NCBI GenBank assembly: GCA_016708105.1
Contig: JADJGJ010000001.1
Span: 806,001 to 870,000 of the forward strand
DNA length: 64,000 nt
Source: Crocinitomicaceae bacterium
Lineage (GTDB): Bacteria > Bacteroidota > Bacteroidia > Flavobacteriales_D > Crocinitomicaceae
Direction of reading: 5' to 3'
The notes under the pieces were generated by a model, which did no database searches, had not been told where the DNA came from, and saw only the letters and a program-made list of their open reading frames with translations. The position numbers were made by a program, and so were the translations under genes. Numbering within the stretch: the stretch's first letter is position 1; each line of letters starts with the position of its first letter. Shown one piece after another: positions 60,020-64,000 of the stretch.

Positions 60020-60754
60020 ATGGGACAAAAAGCAAATCCAATAGGGAATAGGTTAGGATTCATCCACGGATGGGAATCAAACTGGTTTGGAGGTAAAGAT
60101 TATTCTTCTAAAATTGTTGAAGACTATAAAATTAGGGAATACCTGATGGAGCGTCTCAACAAGGCTAGCATCTCTAAAATTATTATTGAACGTACCATTA
60201 AAGTTGTTACAGTTACTATCAATACAGCTCGCCCTGGTGTAATCATCGGAAAAGGAGGAAAAGAAGTTGACAAACTGAAAGAGGAGTTGAAAAAAATCAC
60301 TGGGAAAGAAGTTCAGATTAACATTTTTGAAATTAAACGTCCTGAACTTGATGCACAATTAGTGGCTGATAGTATTGCTCGTCAAATTGAAGGTCGTGTT
60401 TCGTTCCGACGTGCAATTAAAATGGCTATTGCTTCTACCATGAGAATGGGCGCTGAAGGAATCAAAGTTAAAATCAGTGGTCGTTTGAATGGCGCTGAGA
60501 TGGCTCGCGTTGAAATGTACAAAGAAGGAAGAACTCCTCTCCATACTTTCCGCGCTGACATTGACTACGCTGTGGGTGAAGCTCATACAACCTATGGTAG
60601 AATTGGAATTAAAACCTGGATTTGCAAAGGTGAAGTTTACGGTAAACGTGATCTGACCCCAAACATTGGTTTAACTCAAAAACGTGCCGGAGCTGAAACA
60701 AACGCTGCTGCTCCGAAAGCAAAAGGAAAAATTACAGCAAGAAAGAAAAGTTAA
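60020..60754 (+). CDS. rpsC: 30S ribosomal protein S3
   Basis: This 244-residue S3 starts MGQKANPIGNRLGFIHGWESNWF. Its KH domain has GVIIGKGGKEVDKL, followed by RRAIKMAIASTMRMGAEGIKVKISGRLNGAEMAR. A Lys/Ala-rich C-terminal tail is present. S3 helps form the mRNA entry channel and helicase activity. Confidence 0.98.
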   Translation: MGQKANPIGNRLGFIHGWESNWFGGKDYSSKIVEDYKIREYLMERLNKASISKIIIERTIKVVTVTINTARPGVIIGKGGKEVDKLKEELKKITGKEVQINIFEIKRPELDAQLVADSIARQIEGRVSFRRAIKMAIASTMRMGAEGIKVKISGRLNGAEMARVEMYKEGRTPLHTFRADIDYAVGEAHTTYGRIGIKTWICKGEVYGKRDLTPNIGLTQKRAGAETNAAAPKAKGKITARKKS

Positions 60755-60761
60755 TAAGATA

Positions 60762-60767
60762 AAGGAG
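60762..60767 (+). promoter_or_regulatory. Shine-Dalgarno AAGGAG before rplP
   Basis: AAGGAG is 7 nt from the rplP ATG, an ideal Shine-Dalgarno, in an operon where most starts have none. rplX also has a weaker GGAG 4 nt from its ATG. Confidence 0.6.
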
Positions 60768-60774
60768 TACCGTC

Positions 60775-61200
60775 ATGTTACAACCTAAAAGATCAAAATT
60801 CAGAAGAGTACAGAAAGGCAGAAACCGTGGTATTGCACACCGCGGAAGCAATATAGCCTTTGGATCATTCGCTCTTAAGTCAATGGACGCCGGCTGGTTA
60901 ACTGCGCGCCAAATCGAAGCTTCTCGTGTAGCGCTTACACGTTTCATGAAGAGAGAAGGTCAAGTTTGGATCAGAATTTTTCCTGATAAACCTATCACTA
61001 TGAAACCGGCTGAGGTTCGTATGGGTAAAGGTAAAGGTGCTCCTAGTCATTGGGTAGCTGTTATTCAACCAGGACGCATTCTTTTCGAAGCTGACGGAGT
61101 GTCTGTTGAAACTGCAAAAGAGGCAATGAGATTAGCTGCCCAAAAACTGCCATTGCGCTGCAAATTTGTTGTAAGAAGTGATTATTCAGCTGAACAATAA
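60775..61200 (+). CDS. rplP: 50S ribosomal protein L16
   Basis: This 141-residue L16 starts MLQPKRSKFRRVQKGRNRG. It has GSFALKSMDAGWLTARQIEASRVA, RIFPDKPITMKPAEVRMGKGKG and a C-terminal AAQKLPLRCKFV. It lies at the A-site tRNA elbow of the 50S subunit. It is one of the few genes here with a real Shine-Dalgarno (60762-60767). Confidence 0.98.
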   Translation: MLQPKRSKFRRVQKGRNRGIAHRGSNIAFGSFALKSMDAGWLTARQIEASRVALTRFMKREGQVWIRIFPDKPITMKPAEVRMGKGKGAPSHWVAVIQPGRILFEADGVSVETAKEAMRLAAQKLPLRCKFVVRSDYSAEQ

Positions 61201-61208
61201 TAGAGGAG

Positions 61209-61403
61209 ATGAAAGCAAAAGAGATAAAAGGAATGTCTGACAACGACATCAAAGATAAACTGGATGAACTCACTGCGATGCAGGATAAAATGGTTCTATC
61301 ACATTCAGTAACGAAGTTGGAAAATCCACTTCAGATTCGGTCGAATCGCAAAGATATCGCACGGCTTAAAACTGAATTAACCAGTAGAGCTAAAAAAGCA
61401 TAA
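61209..61403 (+). CDS. rpmC: 50S ribosomal protein L29
   Basis: This 64-residue L29 is a two-helix protein with MKAKEIKGMSDNDIKDKLDELTAM and a C-terminal LENPLQIRSNRKDIARLKTEL. It lies near the tunnel exit. The start at 61209 fits the family and is 8 nt after rplP. Confidence 0.96.
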   Translation: MKAKEIKGMSDNDIKDKLDELTAMQDKMVLSHSVTKLENPLQIRSNRKDIARLKTELTSRAKKA

Positions 61404-61426
61404 CAGTATAAAATAAGATATCTGTG

Positions 61427-61687
61427 ATGGAAACTAAAAGAAATATCAGAAAAGAAAGAATCGGGGTTGTGACTAGTAACAAGATGGAAAAGTCTATCGT
61501 TGTTTCGGTTGAAAGAAAGGTAAAACACCCAAAATACGGGAAATTCGTAAAAAAAACGACTAAATTTGTCGCCCACGATGAAAAAAATGAATGCAATCCG
61601 GGAGATACCGTGCGCATAATGGAAACCAGACCACTTAGCAAAAACAAGTGCTGGAGATTAGTAGAAATTGTTGAAAGAGCTAAATAA
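61427..61687 (+). CDS. rpsQ: 30S ribosomal protein S17
   Basis: The protein has 86 residues from ATG 61427; a GTG one codon upstream is not needed. It has KERIGVVTSNKMEKSIVVSVERKVKHPKYGKF and a CNPGDTVRIMETRPLSKNKCWRLVEIVE core. S17 is an early 16S 5'-domain binding protein. Confidence 0.97.
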   Translation: METKRNIRKERIGVVTSNKMEKSIVVSVERKVKHPKYGKFVKKTTKFVAHDEKNECNPGDTVRIMETRPLSKNKCWRLVEIVERAK

Positions 61688-61696
61688 TTAAGAACA

Positions 61697-62065
61697 ATGA
61701 TTCAGCAGGAAAGTAGATTAACTGTCGCTGATAACAGCGGTGCCAAAGACGTACTTTGTATAAGAGTGCTTGGTGGTACCGGTAGACGTTATGCATCAGT
61801 TGGTGATAAAATTGTGGTGAGCGTGAAAGATGCGCTTCCTTCAGGTAACGTGAAAAAAGGACAGGTAACCAAAGCTGTCGTAGTACGCACTAAAAAAGAA
61901 GTTCGTCGTCCGGATGGTTCATATATCCGCTTTGATGATAACGCGGTGGTATTGTTGAATGAGGCTGGTGAAATGAGAGGTACTCGTATTTTTGGACCTG
62001 TAGCTCGTGAGTTGAGAGATAAACAATACATGAAGGTAATTTCTCTTGCCCCTGAAGTACTCTAA
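61697..62065 (+). CDS. rplN: 50S ribosomal protein L14
   Basis: This 122-residue L14 starts MIQQESRLTVADNSGAKDVLCIRVLGG. It has GQVTKAVVVRTKKEVRRPDGSYIRFDDNAVVLLN and MRGTRIFGPVARELR. It sits at the subunit interface. Confidence 0.98.
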   Translation: MIQQESRLTVADNSGAKDVLCIRVLGGTGRRYASVGDKIVVSVKDALPSGNVKKGQVTKAVVVRTKKEVRRPDGSYIRFDDNAVVLLNEAGEMRGTRIFGPVARELRDKQYMKVISLAPEVL

Positions 62066-62084
62066 TTATTAATAACGGAGAGAC

Positions 62085-62399
62085 ATGCAAAAGTTGAATA
62101 TAAAAGTAGGCGATACCGTAAAAGTAATCAGCGGTGAGTCACGCGGAAGTGAAGGTAAAATCCTTTCTATTGACCGAGTTAAAAATCGTGTCATTGTTGA
62201 AGGAGTAAACGTTGTTAAAAAACACCAGAAACCTAATGCTGCCAACCCTCAGGGTGGAATAATTGAAAAAGAAGCCGGAATTCACATTTCAAATGTGATG
62301 CTGGTTGTTGGAGGGGTTGCGTCTAAAGTCGGAAGAAAAAAAGACAGCAATGGAAAGTCAGTTAGATTTCTTAAAAAGAATGGGGAGGTAGTTAAATAA
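62085..62399 (+). CDS. rplX: 50S ribosomal protein L24
   Basis: This 104-residue L24 has a KOW motif (VGDTVKVISGESRGSEGKILSIDR) and GVNVVKKHQKPNAANPQGGIIEKEAGIHISNV. It is an early 50S assembly initiator. A short Shine-Dalgarno-like GGAG precedes the ATG. Confidence 0.97.
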   Translation: MQKLNIKVGDTVKVISGESRGSEGKILSIDRVKNRVIVEGVNVVKKHQKPNAANPQGGIIEKEAGIHISNVMLVVGGVASKVGRKKDSNGKSVRFLKKNGEVVK

Positions 62400-62400
62400 T

Positions 62401-62952
62401 ATGAGCTATACACCAAGACTTAAAGCAAAGTATTCTGCTGAGATCGCTAAAGATCTTCAGAAACAATTCGGGTTTAAATCCGCAATGAGAATACCTAAGC
62501 TTCAGAAAATTGTGCTGAGCCAGGGATTGGGCGATGCCATTTCTGATAAAAAATTGATCGAATCTGCGATTAAAGATATGTCTAGTATTTGTGGTCAAGC
62601 TGCAATTGCAATGAACTCGAAGAAAGATATTTCAAACTTTAAGCTTCGTAAAGGAATGCCCGTAGGAGTTAAGGTTACGCTGCGCGGAGATAAAATGTAT
62701 GAGTTCCTTGACAGACTTATCAATATTGCGCTGCCAAGAACAAGGGATTTTCGCGGTGTAAACGCGAAAGGTTTTGACGGAAATGGAAATTTCAATATGG
62801 GGATTAAAGAGCATATCATCTTCCCTGAAATTGATATTGACAAAGTGAACAAAATCTTTGGTATGGACATCACCTTTGTAACCTCTGCAGATAATGATGA
62901 GGAGGCAAAAGCATTATTAACTGGTTTCGGATTCCCATTTGTAAAAAATTAA
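62401..62952 (+). CDS. rplE: 50S ribosomal protein L5
   Basis: This 183-residue L5 starts MSYTPRLKAKYSAEIAKDL. It has KLQKIVLSQGLGDAISDKK, MPVGVKVTLRGDKMYEFLDRLINIALPRTRDFRG and the C-terminal DIDKVNKIFGMDITFVTSA. It binds 5S rRNA and contacts the P-site tRNA. It starts 1 nt after rplX. Confidence 0.98.
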   Translation: MSYTPRLKAKYSAEIAKDLQKQFGFKSAMRIPKLQKIVLSQGLGDAISDKKLIESAIKDMSSICGQAAIAMNSKKDISNFKLRKGMPVGVKVTLRGDKMYEFLDRLINIALPRTRDFRGVNAKGFDGNGNFNMGIKEHIIFPEIDIDKVNKIFGMDITFVTSADNDEEAKALLTGFGFPFVKN

Positions 62953-62956
62953 TAGC

Positions 62957-63244
62957 ATGGCAAAAGAATCAATGAAAGCGAGAGAGCGCAAAAGAACCAA
63001 GCTTGCTGCTCGCTATGAAAAAAAGAGAAATGAATTGCGGAAAGCTGCCGCTACCGGTGACTGGGATGCCATGCTGGCGCTTCAGAAATTGCCAAAAAAT
63101 TCTATGAAAATTAGAATTCACAACCGTTGCCAGTTAACAGGCAGACCACGTGGATATATCCGTCAATTTGGAATTTCCCGGGTTACTTTCCGTGAAATGG
63201 CGCTTGTGGGTAAAATCCCGGGAGTAACAAAAGCAAGCTGGTAA
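62957..63244 (+). CDS. rpsN: 30S ribosomal protein S14 (zinc-free type)
   Basis: This 95-residue S14 has an N-terminal helix KARERKRTKLAARYEKKRNELRKA and the conserved HNRCQLTGRPRGYIRQFGISR. The C-terminal part has a single cysteine instead of the four-Cys zinc site, so it is the zinc-independent (C-) form. It is near the length of long-type S14 proteins. Confidence 0.97.
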   Translation: MAKESMKARERKRTKLAARYEKKRNELRKAAATGDWDAMLALQKLPKNSMKIRIHNRCQLTGRPRGYIRQFGISRVTFREMALVGKIPGVTKASW

Positions 63245-63267
63245 TAAAGAAAGAAACAATTGTAGCA

Positions 63268-63660
63268 ATGAATACAGATCCAATAGCAGATTTCCTGACG
63301 CGCATAAGAAATGCGCAAATGGCAGGACATAAAGTGGTAGAAATACCTTGCTCTAATATGAAAAAAGAAATAGCTCGAATCCTTGAAGACAAAGGCTATA
63401 TCTTAGGTCATAAAGTAGTTGAAGATGGAAAACAAGGTGTGATTAAAATTGCACTGAAATATGCCAATAATGTACCGGCAATCCGGAAAATTGAGAGAGT
63501 TAGTACTCCTGGTTTGAGAAAATATTGCGGATCGGCTGAATTGCCTCGCGTACTCAACGGTTTGGGAATTGCTATTATTTCAACTTCCAAAGGAGTGATT
63601 TCGGACAAAGAGGCAAGACAACAAGGGGTTGGCGGAGAATTAATCTGCTACGTATATTAA
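63268..63660 (+). CDS. rpsH: 30S ribosomal protein S8
   Basis: This 130-residue S8 starts MNTDPIADFLTRIRNAQMAGH. It has RKIERVSTPGLRKYCG and ends STSKGVISDKEARQQGVGGELICYVY. It binds the central domain of 16S rRNA and is the spc-operon autoregulator in E. coli. The gap to rpsN is 23 nt. Confidence 0.98.
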   Translation: MNTDPIADFLTRIRNAQMAGHKVVEIPCSNMKKEIARILEDKGYILGHKVVEDGKQGVIKIALKYANNVPAIRKIERVSTPGLRKYCGSAELPRVLNGLGIAIISTSKGVISDKEARQQGVGGELICYVY

Positions 63661-63680
63661 TGAGTAACTAAGACAATACT

Positions 63681-64000
63681 ATGTCACGTATAGGAAATGC
63701 GCCGGTTCAAATTGCAAAGGGAGTTGATGTAAAAATTACTGATACAGCAATAACCGTAAAAGGACCAAAAGGTGAATTAAAACAGGAGATTGACAGCGCT
63801 ATTAAAATTGAGAATAATGGCACTGAATTGGTTTTCAAAAGAAATTCAGAGGACAAAGAAATTCGTTCGAAACACGGTCTTTACAGAGCGCTCGTTAAAA
63901 ATATGATTGATGGTGTTTCTGAAGGATTTACAAAAAAACTTGAATTTCATGGGGTAGGTTATCGTGCTGCGGCCAAAGGACAAATCCTTGAAATGTCTGT
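63681..64000 (+). CDS. rplF: 50S ribosomal protein L6, N-terminal part (3' end outside window)
   Basis: The frame from ATG 63681 reads MSRIGNAPVQIAKGVDVKI, then KGPKGELKQEI and SKHGLYRALVKNMIDGV, with EFHGVGYRAA near the window end. These are the conserved L6 N-domain features. About 106 codons are present; the family is usually ~180 residues, so roughly the last 70 lie outside the window. Confidence 0.96.
   Translation, partial: MSRIGNAPVQIAKGVDVKITDTAITVKGPKGELKQEIDSAIKIENNGTELVFKRNSEDKEIRSKHGLYRALVKNMIDGVSEGFTKKLEFHGVGYRAAAKGQILEMS

Overview
The window comes from a low-GC member of the Bacteroidota, most likely a Flavobacteriales-like lineage. Supporting signs are two proteins with type IX secretion (T9SS) C-terminal sorting domains, a TonB-dependent receptor with a carboxypeptidase-regulatory N-domain, many SPII lipoproteins, a GH92 mannosidase, promoters of the TAnnTTTG (-7) type, near absence of Shine-Dalgarno sequences, and an rpsL-rpsG-fusA-rpsJ order without tuf. 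The phylum is well supported. The order is inference. No phage, transposon, CRISPR array or clear pseudogene was seen.

Layout. 1-4.0 kb: the end of a long acyl-CoA dehydrogenase, two uncharacterised proteins, a CPBP/CAAX-type membrane protease and a DUF1704 (QEGLA) putative metallopeptidase. 4.0-7.1 kb: an adaptor lipoprotein, FtsX-like permease and ABC ATPase (MacAB/Lol-like exporter), overlapping as one operon. 7.2-11.0 kb: ROK sugar kinase plus GH92 alpha-mannosidase. 11.3-16.6 kb: a tightly packed surface-polysaccharide operon (epimerase, AsnB, GT4, WcaF-like acetyltransferase, GT2). 16.7-21.5 kb: a T9SS-exported Omp28-like protein, an SLT transglycosylase and a persulfide-dioxygenase-like MBL-rhodanese fusion. 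21.6-26.3 kb: a PadR/PspC pair, a flippase and a leucine-rich-repeat lipoprotein. 26.5-33.5 kb: a DUF900 hydrolase, a lipoprotein, an LpxH-like phosphatase/glycosyltransferase/GH1 operon and a T9SS protein. 33.6-34.5 kb: initiator tRNA-fMet and tRNA-Arg(CCG) followed by three near-identical ~165-bp tandem units. 35.2-38.5 kb: era-der-holA. 38.6-42.7 kb: TonB receptor, small secreted proteins and a NarL-type regulator. 42.8-51 kb: a winged-helix regulator with two membrane-protein genes, PBP1C and a large propeller-type sensor kinase. 51-64 kb: uvrD/pcrA, then the str and S10/spc ribosomal operons, running off the window end inside rplF.

Four non-coding observations stand out. (1) The repeat array directly behind tRNA-Arg has the architecture of the E. 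coli tyrT/rtT locus: tRNA followed by about three tandem units, each starting with the tRNA 3' junction and containing a terminator-like hairpin. (2) An ACTTTG-N5-CAAAGT palindrome lies over the promoter regions of both the winged-helix regulator operon and the adjacent DUF4173-like gene. (3) Two copies of a 32-bp palindrome occur with a compensatory base-pair change, one of them supplying the stop codon of an ABC-transporter gene. (4) Several genes have a perfect TAnnTTTG box ending only 4-8 nt before the ATG, predicting leaderless mRNAs.
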